From Ehretia macrophylla (Eukaryota > Streptophyta > Magnoliopsida > Boraginales > Ehretiaceae), in contig CM075766.1 of NCBI GenBank assembly GCA_037974665.1, positions 49,681,069 to 49,745,068 of the forward strand: 64,000 nucleotides of DNA. The letters run 5' to 3'. The translations under genes and the position numbers were made by a program. Shown here piece after piece: positions 1-11,831 of the stretch; position 1 is the stretch's first letter, and every line of letters starts with the position of its first letter. Below the pieces are notes generated by a model. It was not told where the DNA came from. It worked only from the letters and a program-made list of their open reading frames with translations, and searched no databases.

Positions 1-985
1 GGGAAATCCAATACCCAACCTGGTTATCCAACGTGGTACTAGTGGCTAAGTCCTCAAGCAAATGGAGATTGTGTATTGATTTCACCGACCTCAACAAGGC
101 CTGCCCCAAGGACTTTTTTCCCTACCTCGGATTGATCAGATGGTGGATGCCACTTCCGGGTTCAAGCTACTCTCTTTCATGGATGCCTTCAAAGGCTATA
201 ACCAAATTAAGATGGCTGTCGGAGATAAAGAGAAATCGCTTTCATCATTGATCAAGGACTCTACTACTATAAGGTCATGCCTTTTGGCCTCAAGAATGCT
301 GGAGCTACCTACAGTCGGATGGTGAACAAGGCCTTCAAAAATCAGATTGGCCAAAATATGGAGATCTATGTAGATGACATGTTAGTCAAGAGCAAAAGGG
401 CGGAAAACCATGTAACCGACTTGGATGACCGTAATGAAGCACTTTGGGATAAAGTTAAACCTGGAAAAATGCGCATTCAGTGTCAAGGCGGGAAAGTTTT
501 TGGGGTTCATGCTCACAGCCCGGGGGATAGAAGCCAACCCGAAAAAGGTTCAGGCGATACTAAACTTGGCACTGCCAACCTGTGTGAAAGATGTCTAGGT
601 GCTCGCGGACAAGGTTGCGGCGTTGAGCAGATTCATGTCTAGGTCGGCCGACAATTGTGCTCCTCTGTTCAAGATATTGAGAAATCCTAAGAGTTTTGAA
701 TGGACTATGGAATACCAGGACGCCTTCCAAGAGCTGAAAAGATATCTAGCTTCATCTTCCCTACTATCCCAACCTGAGGTGGAGGAGGAGCTGGTACTAT
801 ACTTGGCATGCTCGGGGACAGCAGTGGCGGCGGTACTAGTCCGCGAAAAAGGGAATGAGCAAAAGCCGGTTTATTATGTCAGCAAAACCTTACAAGGGGT
901 GGAGGCGATTAATTCATCCTTGGAAAAACTCACCCTCGCGCTCATCACGGCGGCAAGAAAGCTGAAGCCATACTTTGATACCCAC
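1..985 (+). pseudogene. Tat-type Ty3/gypsy pol fragment (RT to RNase H), left part of interrupted element
   Basis: This is the reverse transcriptase and start of RNase H of a Ty3/gypsy element whose 5' half lies left of the window. Visible pieces are WRLCIDFTDLNKACPKD, then the VDATSGFKLLSFMDAF segment, MPFGLKNAGATYSRMVN and the catalytic core YVDDMLVKS (about 367-393). After these comes an RNase H start (EWTMEYQDAFQELKRYLA, from about 697) with PVYYVSKTLQG. The FTDLNKACPKD signature is typical of the Tat/Ogre/Retand branch. The reading passes through several frames (breaks near 120, 250, 430 and 600), so it is a pseudogene. It stops abruptly at 985, where a chromovirus LTR begins; the integrase of what appears to be the same element resumes at 11832. 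The rest of RNase H is missing. Confidence 0.85.
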
Positions 986-3432
986 TGTGAGACCTCATAT
1001 TTTGTTTTATCTCGATTTGCGTGCTTTATCTCTTTTTGCGTGAATTGACCTGTTTATGTGCTATATGACTTAGAATGTGAAAATTCTATGATTAATACTC
1101 CTAATACATGCTAAGTGTCCATTCATGAAATATTTATAAAAAACGGAATCATAAATTTTATCGTCGGTTTTTGGTGAATAGTATTTTTGAACGCCTGTCC
1201 ACTAAAATTTTTACAGGGGTGTTTTAAATATTTTAAAACCTAGTCCTCGGGTATTAATAGATCTATGTTTGATTAAAACGGATTTGGAATCGGTTTTAAA
1301 ATTTTAAAGATTTTTACACTTTCTTTTGCAAAAAGACGAGTTTCAGGCCGATTCGGGTGAAACTATTTTAATGTAACATTCTTTGTCACCTAAAATATAT
1401 TGTCTATAATTAGTTTAAGTGTTAATTTAATAGTTGAACAACAAATATTCAAGAAATGAATTAAAAGACTAGAAAAACAATTAAAGGACTAAAAACTAAC
1501 TTTGACTTTCTTTTATTTTATTTGAGCAAGCCTTATATGAATAATATAGCATCAATACACACAAAACACAACACAAAACATACTCAAAAAACACACACAT
1601 GGCCGAGAGCCATAGAGAGAAAAAAACAAAACTTTTCTTCAAGTTTTCAAATCAATTTTTCATAGAAAAACCTAGTTTTTGTCCGTAGAATTTCGTGCAG
1701 AGTTGGATTCCGCTTGTTGCGCACGCATTTCACGCATATCTAGGCTTATATCGCATCAAAGGTGAGAGAAAAATTCTAGATCTCAAAAGTTATTTTTTAT
1801 GTTTTTGCTCATAATTGCATTTTGAACCCTTAGAATGTTAATTTGAAGTTATATTATTGCTCAGTGCGTGCTAGGGATCGTTTATGTGTATTACTATGAG
1901 ATTTGAACCATTGTAGCGAAATTATTTATTTTCGGGTATTAAAAGTTGATTAATTAGTCATTTGATGATTATCTTGAGTTGTTGTGGTTGGAATCGATTT
2001 CCGTTGATTTTTAAAAGTTTGTTAATTACGTGGTAACGCCGTTATAATGCCAAATTTTTGATTGCAATGTTTGGGTGAAAATTCAAAAATTTCAGCCTAG
2101 GTGCCTTGAGGTTTTAAGGTTGTTGGGCTTGATTTTGATGTGTCTTGGTTGGTTTTCGAGAGGGCTAATGTAGTTGATTGAATGGGTGAGTGTTAGAAAC
2201 TGATTTGGAGTTGTTTGGATGAGTAGAATGTAAGATATGATTATTTAGAGTTTAGGTTGTCTTTATTTAAATTGTTGAATTGAGCCTTAGTTGATTGGGT
2301 AGTATTTGAGTGATTGAATTGTGAGTTGTTGATGGTTAGACTAGGGTTAGATTATGTGTTTAATGCATGTTAAGTTGGATGGCCTACTTTGTCATCTAAC
2401 TTAGTTGTTTGTTGTTTAATTAATTACTGGATATTATATTGATGATAATTGATGATTATTGATTGATGATTGATGAACCGGGAGATAGGCAATTCTGCTA
2501 GATTGTCCTCCTGTGAATGATGTTTATTATTATTGCTGAGTCTTGGTACGTGTGTGCCACCTCTCGGGCAGCATCGGGTTATCGGGTTGATAACGGCATG
2601 ACTACTAGAGACTACCCCCAGCTCGCATGACAGAGGCGTCATGGAGGGAGGGGCTAGTGAGGTACCTCGGGTGCGTGAGTAATGGGGAGTTACAAGAAGA
2701 ATGGTTGAGATCGTGATGGCATTTAGAGCTACACCAACTAGAATATCCTTTATTGATTGGTCATTATAGTTATGTGTTTTATTGTTATTAATGTTTTTAT
2801 TGCGTGTTTACTGCTCAAAGGATCATATCTAAGGAGTATAATAAATACTGTTAGAGATCTATCGGATCCTCACTGAGCTTGTTTTATATAAGTTCACTCT
2901 CTATTATTGCATGCATACAGGTGTTATTGAGCAAGATTACGGGTACGTGCCTCCAGAAGGGGATAATGTGCCGTATGTGGACGAGTCCTATGTGCCAGAG
3001 TCTTGTCCTTGATGTTGAGATGTTGTATACTCTATTATCTTGTATATTAAACTAGTTGTCTTTTATTTACTTTGTAGTTATGATGTATAAGTTGTAGTAA
3101 AGATAATGAACTAGTTGATGCTAACTTAGTAGTCTCTCTTTTGACTATGATCGGGTTGATAAGTTGGTTTATAATCTATTTTGTTATGTATGTTAAAGTT
3201 AAGGTTATGTTGAAACGGAGGCGTATAACTAATAATGATTATTGTATAATATGGTTATGTTGCATGTTGTTAATGGTATTAAGGATTTTATTGTTGTTTG
3301 GTTGAGGAGTTTGATTGTATGATGTTCTGAGAGGTTGGTTTAGAGCCTCGGTGTCCTAATTACTGTCGTTATACTGCCGAAATTCCGTTGCGTCCTGACT
3401 GATCGTATGTGGGGTCGAGTTGATGCGTGACA
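986..3432 (+). repeat. 5' LTR of the chromovirus
   Basis: The LTR starts TGTGAGACC and ends GATGCGTGACA, six bases before the primer binding site. Its first 1014 bases (986-1999) align clearly with 10829-11831, which is the truncated 3' copy. Visible differences include base changes and a 9-base indel near 1725, so the two LTRs are not recent. No host gene lies in this 2.4 kb; the short reading frame on the minus strand near 2424-2642 is chance. Confidence 0.85.
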
Positions 3433-3438
3433 TTTAAG

Positions 3439-3450
3439 TGGTATCAGAGC
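3439..3450 (+). other. Primer binding site, initiator tRNA-Met type
   Basis: TGGTATCAGAGC, complementary to the 3' end of plant initiator tRNA-Met, lies six bases after the end of the 5' LTR. This is the usual place and sequence for starting minus-strand DNA in plant LTR retrotransposons. Confidence 0.85.
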
Positions 3451-3726
3451 GCATGTTAGCTGTCAGTCGGGGTATTCTCAGAATGTAGGTAATGGTCTTA
3501 GAATGAAAGTATGTATAAAGTGAAAGAAAAATGAACTATGTGTTAATATGGTTAAGCGATTAAGTGATTATGTGATTTAGTGCTTATGTGATTATGTGAT
3601 TAATTTGTTTACGTGATTGATACTTAAGTGATTTATGTGCTTTATATGAGTTTGTTGCTTATGTGTTAATAGTTGTTCATAGCTTGCTTATGTATTATAA
3701 CCTGTGCTAACTCTTTGATTAGTAGA

Positions 3727-3827
3727 ATGACTGGAAGACCGAGGACCAGAGGTAGGCCTGAGGTAACTGATGAGGTTCCGAGAAATGTGGCACCAGGCCA
3801 AGTTAGGGATGATAATCGTATAGGTGC
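3727..3827 (+). pseudogene. Start of chromovirus gag, cut by a solo LTR
   Basis: ATG at 3727 opens a basic leader (MTGRPRTRGRPEVTDEVP) typical of Tekay-type gag. After about 33 codons the frame runs into the inserted solo LTR at 3828. The gag frame continues at 6313 with ATFDRMNEIMAS, so the two pieces were once one reading frame. Confidence 0.75.
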
Positions 3828-6312
3828 TGTGACGCCCGAGTTTTAGCCATGCATTTAATTACTGTTACATCCCTTGTTTGCGCATTTACTTCTATGCCTT
3901 ATTAACTGACTTTGTGACTACTATTCACTCCGTTTTTAAACTACTTTCTATTAGTTAATTAGCATTTTTATTAAATCATATTAATTGTAAAAGTAGTGGG
4001 AAAAATGTGCATTTGAGCTTAAGGCGTTAGGAAGGCTCGTTTAGAAAATGACTTTAGTAGTTGAATGAATAGTGTTACGTAACTAACTTAGGTAATTAAT
4101 TAACTAGCATATATTTTACTATCTAAGCTCGTTTTGGAGCTAGCAACGCGCATTTTATTAGATCACTTAAACACCCAAAGGACCCCACCTCAACTTAACC
4201 CCTTTATATTAACACTTAAGCTCATAAAATGCAAAAAGAAAAAAAAATAGAAAGCTGAAAACAGTAGCAGGAACCCGACAGCCTTCCTTGTGCATTTGGG
4301 AGAGATTTTGCTCATCAAATCATCAAATCAAGCCAAGCCAAGCCTTGAGCAACTAGTGTAGGGTGTTTGCAAGGTTCCTAGGTGCTCCTACGCGTAGTGG
4401 TGAGGGATTTCACGACTTGTTTTTGCATTTTTAAATAGTTGCTCATTTATTGATTTGTTGAAAATGTGATTATATGCCATTGTAATTGTTATCTATGCTA
4501 ATATACTATCTATATGAATGCTAGAGAACACTTTTGAACCGTCGTTTCGCAATTTAAACGGTTAGAATCGTTAGTTTGATTCTTAGGGTGAATAGTGACA
4601 TTTTTTTTAGGGTTTTGTGTAATTGCTCGAATTGGCTTGAATTAATGCTTCTAATTGATGCCTTAGGTACTAGTGAAGATAATCAAATAGCCCCGTACAC
4701 TTGCATTGCCCTTAAATCGCCTAAAAATGGAAAATAGCCGACTTTAAGTTGGGGCTTTCGGGGTTAATGCGAATCCGGGTGGATTCGGGCTTCAATTCTA
4801 GTATCCTTAGGCTACCTAGGTGCTATAGATGCCTTGATATCCCTTGTTTGAAGCCCGGACAATGTAGTTGTAGTTTAAAGCCAAAAGAGGAAAATTGGGG
4901 CTTTGGGGGTAAGCGTGGGCATTTGATTGAGTTCGAGGGTTGAGAGGGTGCCTTGGGGGTTAGTTAGAAGGTTGGGAGAGTTTCCTTTGAAAATGAAATC
5001 ATTAACTTTGGTTTGGAAGAGAAATAGTTCGAAAAACAAAGGGGTTTAGGTGCAATTTAAGTTGTCTCACACTTCTAAACCCATGTCAGGACTTCTTGAG
5101 TGTTTATATGTGATTCTAAATTGATTCGGAGCTTTTGGAATGATTCTATGCTTATTTGGTATAAGTTCATTTGTAAACTGCTTATTAACTTCTACATTTG
5201 CTTCTATCCTAATTGTATCGAGGTCAACCTACTTTGTTGATCCTCATATGTGTTAATGCTTATATTATTGCTATTAACTTGCCATCGTTGAGTGCATTGC
5301 ATAGTGGTTGCGCAACCATAGTGTCGGGGCGGATGTGTTGAATATCGGCTGGGCGGCAGAGGGCTTGCCAGTGGATATTCAAACTCCGTGCCCTATTCCC
5401 TCATTCGCCTGGTCCGGAGATTGCCAGGGGATGTTGGATCGTAGGATTCGGGGTACATCCGGAGTACGCCCACTGGAGTGATTGGGGTTATGCCGGCTTA
5501 TCGTGATCGTGTTCGTGGTTCGTGGATCGTGATTGAAGACCAGTGAAGATTGGTGTATAGGGGATTGTTGAAATGTATCCTTTTAATTGTGTGTTTATTT
5601 AAGTTATCATTAGTCCTTAAAGTGTTAAAGGAGTATTGGTGTGGAATTGGATTATTTGTTGCATTGCACGCCCCGGGACTATATCCCTCACTGGGCAACA
5701 GTGGTTGCTCATACCTCGATATCTGTTTCAGGAGACGCTGAGGGTGATCCCCAGCTTGTTGATTTAGTTGAGGAAGAAGAAGTTCAGATCGAGCCTTTAC
5801 CTTAGTTGCTGTGTCTGATAACTTGAGGTGGTCATTGAATTTGCTGCTATGTGGAAAGTTCAACTAATTGCTTTATGTACTATTTTGTAGCCAAGGGCTA
5901 TGTATATGCTTGTTGTATAAGTCGAAGATTAGTTGGTTGGGTTGTAGCTTTGAAAGTCTATGAACTGTAATAACTTTTATTCTTGCCTTATTTCCTTGCA
6001 TGCTTGGGAGTGGATGGTTGATGTAGAATGCTTTATCCTTTAAGTTGTTTTATTGATTTCCTAGAATGTTATGATTATAAGACTATGCTGACAACAAGTT
6101 CTCGCATGCTTGTGTGTTTTGGAGATATTGTGTACTATAAGGCTCGGATGGCCTTATAGCTTTATTGTATAATTAAGAAAGCTTGTATGTGTTATTGGGA
6201 CCTTGTTTAAGCGTTTGCAGGTTTTTAGAATGTCCACGGTACAGAGGAGACTCTGTCCGTGTGTCGGGTCCGGACTTAAACTTTAGCTTGGGGGTTGGGT
6301 CGGGGCGTGACA
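3828..6312 (+). repeat. Solo LTR (2485 bp) of another Ty3/gypsy family, inserted in gag
   Basis: It starts TGTGACGCCCGAG and ends GGGGCGTGACA. The flanks are GGTGC (3823-3827) and TGTGC (6313-6317), a 5-bp target duplication with one mismatch. Removing the segment rejoins the gag frame. There is no primer site, polypurine tract or coding domain inside, so this is a solo LTR left by LTR-LTR recombination. A related copy lies in the opposite orientation at 58549-61039; the two share, for instance, the block around 5280-5480 and its reverse complement around 59380-59590. The three short reading frames inside it are not genes. Confidence 0.88.
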
Positions 6313-7400
6313 TGTGCAACTTTTGATAGGATGAACGAGATCATGGCTAGTCAGGCACAGTTACTGGTAGGGCAGGCTGTCCAAAATCAGGCATTGCAGA
6401 ATCAGTTATTGAACGCACAGGGTGGGTACCACGGTCGTGGTACACTGAAAGAGTTTTTAGGGTATTATCCACCACGGTTTCAGGGGGAGCCGGATGATAG
6501 GAAAGCTGAGGCGTGGGTTAGTAAGGTGGAGAAGAATTTTGACCCTCTTGATTATACCGATGAGCGAAAGGTTACTTTTGCCGTGTACTTACTGGATGAT
6601 GAGGCAGGAGAATGGTGGCGCACGGTGAAAACTAGCTGGGAGACTCAGGGTATTCCGTATGTTTGGGATACCTTTCTGTTAGCTTTCCGGGCAAAGTATA
6701 TCCCGTGGATCGCGAGGGAGCGGAGAGAGGCAGAGTTTCTAGCCTTAGTGCAGGAAGATGCTTCAATGGCTCAGTATGAGGCCACTTTCACTAGGTTGTC
6801 CCGGTATGCACCAGAGTATGTGGCTGACGAGGAACGTAAGACTCGTAGGTTCATGTTGGCGTTGAGGCCCGAGATTCAGGATGTGATGGCCCTGAATCGG
6901 TATGATATACTTACGGAGGCCTTTAATGCAGCTTCTAGACTGGAGAAGAGAAATGGGGAACATATTGTGTCTAGTCAGCCTAGCAAGAGGCCCTTCCAGC
7001 TGCAGGGTCAGCAGGGAGTGTATAGGCCTTCAGTACAGCAGGTTGTGTATAGGCCGCCAGCTCAGCAGGGTTCTTACAGACCGCAGGGTCAGCAGAGTTA
7101 TTATCGACCTCAGTTTCAGCAGGGGTCCTATCAAGTTCAGTCCCAGTACAGGACAGCCCAGTCTTAGGGTTAATATAGGCCTAGTTTTGTTAGACCTCAG
7201 CAGCAGGCTGGTACAGCTGCTTCTTCAGCTTCTGGTTCTTCCAGGGGCAGTGTCAGTGCTTCATCACCGCAGTGTACCTACTGCAAGCGCCAGGGCCATG
7301 TGGAGGCCGACTACAGAGTGAAGTCAGGGGCTTGCTTGGGTTGCAGTAGCAATCAGCATAGGGCGAGGGATTACCTTAGATATCAAATGATTGAGGGTCG
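6313..7400 (+). pseudogene. Chromovirus gag, main part with decayed zinc knuckles
   Basis: Gag forms the virus-like particle and binds the element RNA. The retrotransposon-gag domain is clear (LKEFLGYYPPRFQGEPDD, EAWVSKVEKNF, GEWWRTVKTSWE, AFRAKYIP), followed by a long Gln-rich tail with repeated YRP..QQ units. A double zinc knuckle follows (CTYCKRQGH, then CLGCSSNQHRARD). In each knuckle the last zinc-binding Cys is replaced by Tyr (ADYRVK, RDYLR), so zinc binding should be lost. A TAG at 7165-7167, where Gln fits, closes the first frame, with another stop shortly after. Confidence 0.82.
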
Positions 7401-7479
7401 GGCAGCGACTCAGGGTTATCAGGGTAGACCTGCGGGTAGTGCACCTCAGCAGCAGCGGGTTCAGGCTCGGGCCTATGTA

Positions 7480-8105
7480 GTTGACTTGGAAGAGATGCCT
7501 GAGGAGACTACAGTTGTGGAATGTAACTTCCTTATACTTGTTCAACTTGTTAAAGTGTTGATTGATTCTAGTGCTACGTATTCTTTCATTACTCCTGCTT
7601 GTGTGCAACGTGTTAATGTGTAACCTGAAAGACTGCCTTATGTGGTTGAGATTAGTACCTCTTTGACTGATAAGTATATTACTGGCTTAGTATGTAAGAA
7701 TTGTATAATTCATGTTAAGGGGTATAATTTTCCTTTGGACCTTATCTTATTTCCTATCTGGGGGTACGATGTTTTCTTGGCTATGGATTGGCTATCTATG
7801 TATGATGCCCAGTTGAACTGTAGAACAAAGGTAGTACAGTTTCATTTGCTAGATCAGCCAGTAGTTGAGGTAGTAGGGAACCGGGGTGCTAAGACGAGTT
7901 TTGTTATCTCAGCAACTAAAGCCGTTAAATTGGTGAGTAAGGGGTGTTCGGGTTATCTAGCTTATTTGATCAACAAGCCATCTGATAAGCTACAGCTGGA
8001 GAAAGTACCTATTATTCGGGAATATCCTAATGTATTTCCCGAGGAGTTGCCAGAGTTAACGCCAGAGAGAGATGTGGAGTTTGTGATCAATTGCAGGAGT
8101 TGTTA
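7480..8105 (+). pseudogene. Chromovirus aspartic protease region
   Basis: This is the retropepsin that cleaves the polyprotein. The active-site motif reads DSSATYSFI (about 7562-7588) instead of the usual D-S-G-A pattern, so the Gly next to the catalytic Asp is replaced by Ser. The flap-side block is recognisable as GYDVFLAMDWLSMYDA. The stretch leading into RT ([20 protein letters not shown]) is conserved. A stop near 7621 breaks the frame, and about 80 bases normally present between VEFVI and the QELLEKGFI block are missing near 8086. Confidence 0.78.
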
Positions 8106-9270
8106 GAGAAGGGTTTCATTCAGCAGAGTTCTTCACCTTGGGGAACTCCTGTTTTATTTGTGAAAAAAAAGGATGGTACCTTGAGATTATGCATTGACTA
8201 TCGTGGTTTGAATTAGGTGACTATCAAGAACAAATATCATTTGCCACTGATTGACGAGTTGTTTGATCAACTTCAGGGAGCCAAAGTCTACTCTAAGTTT
8301 GACTTGAGGCAGGGGTATTATCAGCTTCGGATTCGCACGGAGGATGTTCCGAAGTCTGCCTTCAGGACGCGGTACGGGCATTATGAGTTTGTAGTTATGC
8401 CCTTTGGATTAACTAATGCACCGGCAGCATTTATGGATCTTATGCATCGGGTTTTTCAGCCGTACTTGGACCAGTTCGTGGTGATCTTTGTTGATGATAT
8501 CTTGGTTTATTCTAAGTCTGAATTGAAGCACGAGCAACATCTACGACTTGTCTTACAAAAGCTGCAGGAGCATCAGTTGTTTGCGAAATTCAGCAAATAT
8601 GAATTTTGGCTGCAACGCATATCTTTTCTTGGTCATGTTATCACACAGAGCGGTATTTCTGTAGATCCCATTAAGATTGAATCGGTGATGTCTTGGAAAC
8701 GTCCGGAGAATGTTTCGGAGGTTCGTAGCTTTCTTGGCTTGGCGGTTTGTCAAGGACTTTTCTAAGATTGCCGGGCCACTTTCTAAGTTAACTCAGAAAC
8801 ATACTAGTTTTGTTTGGGATGAGAAGTGTGAGAGTGGGTTTCAGGAGTTGAAAAAGAGATTGACTACTGCTCCAGTAATTGCTCTACCAGAGGGGACCGA
8901 TAATATGGTCATTTATAGCGATGCATCCAAGGAGGGCTTGGTATGTGTTCTTATGCAGAATGATCGGGTTATTGCCTATACTTCTAGAAAGTTGAAGCCT
9001 TATGAGGTGAATTATCCTACTCATGATCTTGAGTTGGCAGCTGTTGTTTTCGCACTGAAAAAGTGGCGTCATTATCTATGGGGCAGTAAGTTCGAGATTT
9101 TCACTGATCATAAGAGTCTTAAGTATTTATTCTCACAGAAGGAGTTAAATATGCGTCAGCGGAGGTGGATGGAACTTCTTGGGGATTATAATTATTCTAT
9201 CAGTTATCTGCCTGGGAAGGCAAATGTGGTGGCAGACGCTCTTAGCCGTAAGGCGAGTGTTTCTTGTTTG
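8086..9270 (+). pseudogene. Chromovirus reverse transcriptase and RNase H
   Basis: RT copies the RNA and RNase H removes it. RT motifs in order are [54 protein letters not shown] and the catalytic FVDDILVYS (about 8490-8516), then [11 protein letters not shown]. RNase H follows ([55 protein letters not shown]). A TAG at 8214-8216 replaces the conserved Gln of the LNQVT motif. A small deletion near 8742-8750 removes the middle of the SFLGLAGYYRRF motif and shifts the frame. Confidence 0.88.
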
Positions 9271-10350
9271 GCTGTCAAGAAGTGGGAAGTTCTTGAGGAA
9301 TTCACTTATTGGAGACCGGAGTTGACTCAGGTTGGAGTGATGTGTTCACATCTCTGTATTCAACCTTTATTGCTGTCTCAGATCAGAGAAGCTCAACAAC
9401 TTGATATTAAACTTCAGAAGATCAAGGATCAGATCACGGATGATCAGTCTGACTTCAAATTACACAAGGATGGTATTCTTCGGTTTTGGAACAGGGTTTA
9501 TGTTCCCGATGAACCGGGTTTGAGGCGAGGTATTCTAGAGGAGGCTCATAATTCTAAGTACACCATTAATCCTGGTGGAAACAAGATGTATCAGAACTTG
9601 AAGCAACATTACTGGTGGAATAATATGAAGAGAGAAGTTGCTCAGTTCGTGTCTAGATGTTTGACTTGTTAGCGAGTGAAAGTCGAGCATCAACGACCTG
9701 TAGGTTTGCTTCAGCCGTTGGCTATACCACAATGGAAATGGGAGCATATTACAATGGACTTCGTCACTGGTTTGCCTAGAACACCGAGAGGTAACAATGC
9801 AGTTTGGGTTGTCGTGGATCGTTTGACGAAGACAGCTTACTTTATTTCGATGCGGATGGGAGATGAAGTTACAAAGTTGACGGATCTTTATTTGGATCAA
9901 ATTGTTAGACTTCACGGGATTCCATCTAGTATTGTCTCAGATCGAGATCCTCGATTTATTTCTCGTTTGTGGGAGAAACTTCAGGAGACTTTGGGTACTC
10001 AGCTAAATTTCAATACAGCGTATCATCCATAGACCGATGGTCAGTCTGAGAAAACTATTCAGATTCTAGAAGATATGCTCAGGGCTTATGTTCTGGACTT
10101 CGGGAAGAACTGGGAGAAACATCTATAACAATAGTTATCAAGCTACTATTGGGATGACACGTTTTGCAGCTCTTTACGGTCGTAAGTGTCATTCACCTTT
10201 GTATTGGGATGAAATAGGGGAGATGAAGACTATTGATCCAACTATTATGCCAGAGCTTCTAGAGAAGATTGAGAATGTTCAGTTGATCAGGCAGAGAATG
10301 CTTACGGCGTAGAGTAGATTCAAGAGTTATGCTGATAAGTGTCGTCGAGA
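9271..10350 (+). pseudogene. Chromovirus integrase
   Basis: Integrase inserts the cDNA into the genome. The zinc-binding N-terminus is present ([21 protein letters not shown]... CLTC), but Asn stands where the second zinc-binding His is expected. The catalytic triad region follows: [22 protein letters not shown] and DGQSEKT. Three TAG codons sit where Gln is conserved (9670-9672 after CLTC, 10030-10032 in HP.TDGQSE, 10310-10312 before SRFKSYAD). About 20 bases are missing near 10128, just before NNSYQATIGM. Confidence 0.86.
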
Positions 10351-10351
10351 T

Positions 10352-10828
10352 TTGGAGTTTGCAGTCGGAGATCGGGTTTTCTTGAGATTGTCTCCTCGAA
10401 AGGGGTTTACTCGTTATGGCAAAAGTGGTAAGCCGAGTCTGAGGTTTGTGGGGCTGTTTGAGATTACTGGCAGAGTTGGTAAGTTAGCATATCGGTTGGC
10501 TTTACCGGAGAATTTCTCTAATGTCCACGATGTATTTCACGTGTCTAATTTGCGAAAATATAATTCGGATCCTTCTCATATTCTTGAGCCAGAGCTGTTA
10601 CAGCTTCATGAGAATCTGACTTATGACAAGCAGCCGATTCGTATTCTTGATCAGATGGAACGAGAGTTGAGGTCGAAGAAGATTCCGATGGTCAAGGTGT
10701 TGTCGAAGTGTCACGGTATCGAGGAAGCAGCTTGGGAGAGGCGAGATCAAATGCAGCAGCAGTACCCAGATCTTTTCCGTTCAGCAAGTAAGAATTTCGG
10801 GGATGAAATTTCTTTAAGGGGTAGAGAA
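10352..10828 (+). pseudogene. Chromovirus integrase C-terminus and chromodomain
   Basis: The region begins with the GPY/F-type module (GDRVFLRLSPRKGF, KPSLRFVGLFEI) and HDVFHVSNLRKY. It ends in a chromodomain-like module (PIRILDQMERELRSKKIP, MVKVLSKCHGIEEAAWE, QMQQQYPDLF). In chromoviruses this module directs integration to heterochromatin. The protein frame continues past the natural end into the 3' LTR; the purine-rich run just before 10829 is the likely polypurine tract. Confidence 0.82.
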
Positions 10829-11831
10829 TGTGAGACCCCATATTTTGTTTTATCTCGATTTACGTGTTTTACCTCGTTTTGCGTGAATTGACCTGTTTAT
10901 GTGATATATGACTTAGAATGTAAAAATTCTGTGATTAATACTCCTAATACATGCTAAGTGTGCATTCATGAAATTTTTATAAAAAACAGAATCATAAATT
11001 TTATCGTCGGTTTTGGTGAATAGTATTTTTGAACACCTGTCAGCTAAAATTTTTACAGGGATGTTTTAAACGTTTTAAAACCTAGTCCTCGAGTATTAAT
11101 AGATCCGTGTTTGATTAAAACGGATTTGAAATCGGTTTTGAAATTTTAAAAATTTTTACATTTTCTTTTGCAAGAAGACGAGTTTTAAGCCGATTCGGGT
11201 GAAACTATTTTAATGTAACATTCTTTGTCACCTAAAATATATTGTCTAGAATTAGTTTAAGTGTTAATTTAATAGTTGAGCAAGAAATACTCAAGAAATG
11301 AATTAAAATACTAGAAAAATAATTAAAAGACTAAAAACTAACTTTGACTTTCTTTTATTTTATTTGACCAAGCCTTATATGCATAATATAGCATCAACAC
11401 ACATAAAACACAACACAAAACATACTCAAAAAACACACACATGGCCGAGAGCCATAGAGAGAAAAAACAAAGCTTTTCTTCAAGTATTCAAAGCAATTTT
11501 TCATAGAAAAACCTAGTTTTTGTCCGTAGAATTTCGTGCCGAGTTGGATTCCGCTTGTTGGGCACGCATATCTAGGCTTATATCGCATCAAAGGCGAGAG
11601 AAAAATTCTAGATCTCAAAAGTTATTTTTTATGTTTTTGCTCATAATTGCATTTTGAACCGTTAGAATGTTAATTTGAAGTTATATTATTGCTCAGTGCG
11701 TGCTAGGGATCGTTTATGTGTATTACTACGAGATTTGAACCATTGTAGCAAAATTATTTATTTTCGGGTATTAAAAGTTGATTAATTAGCCATTTGATGA
11801 TTATCTTGAGTTGTTGTGGTTGGAATCGATT
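10829..11831 (+). repeat. Partial 3' LTR of the chromovirus
   Basis: It starts TGTGAGACCCC and follows 986-1999 closely. The match ends after GGAATCGATT at 11831, whereas the 5' copy goes on for another 1.4 kb. The next base belongs to the Tat integrase region. One deletion therefore removed the rest of this LTR, the target duplication and part of the Tat element. Confidence 0.85.

Larger units (their letters stand above)
986..11831 (+). mobile_element. Tekay/Del-type chromovirus (Ty3/gypsy), nested in the Tat element, 3' end deleted
   Basis: Order of parts: 5' LTR (986-3432), tRNA-Met type primer site, gag, protease, RT, RNase H, integrase, chromodomain, then a partial 3' LTR (10829-11831). 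The order with RT before integrase places it in Ty3/gypsy, and the C-terminal chromodomain and 2.4-kb LTR fit the Tekay/Del chromoviruses. It sits in the RNase H of a Tat element. The 5' flank is CCCAC, but the matching 3' target duplication is gone because the 3' LTR stops at a deletion breakpoint. The coding region is broken by at least five TAG stops, small deletions and a nested solo LTR, so the copy is dead. Confidence 0.87.
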
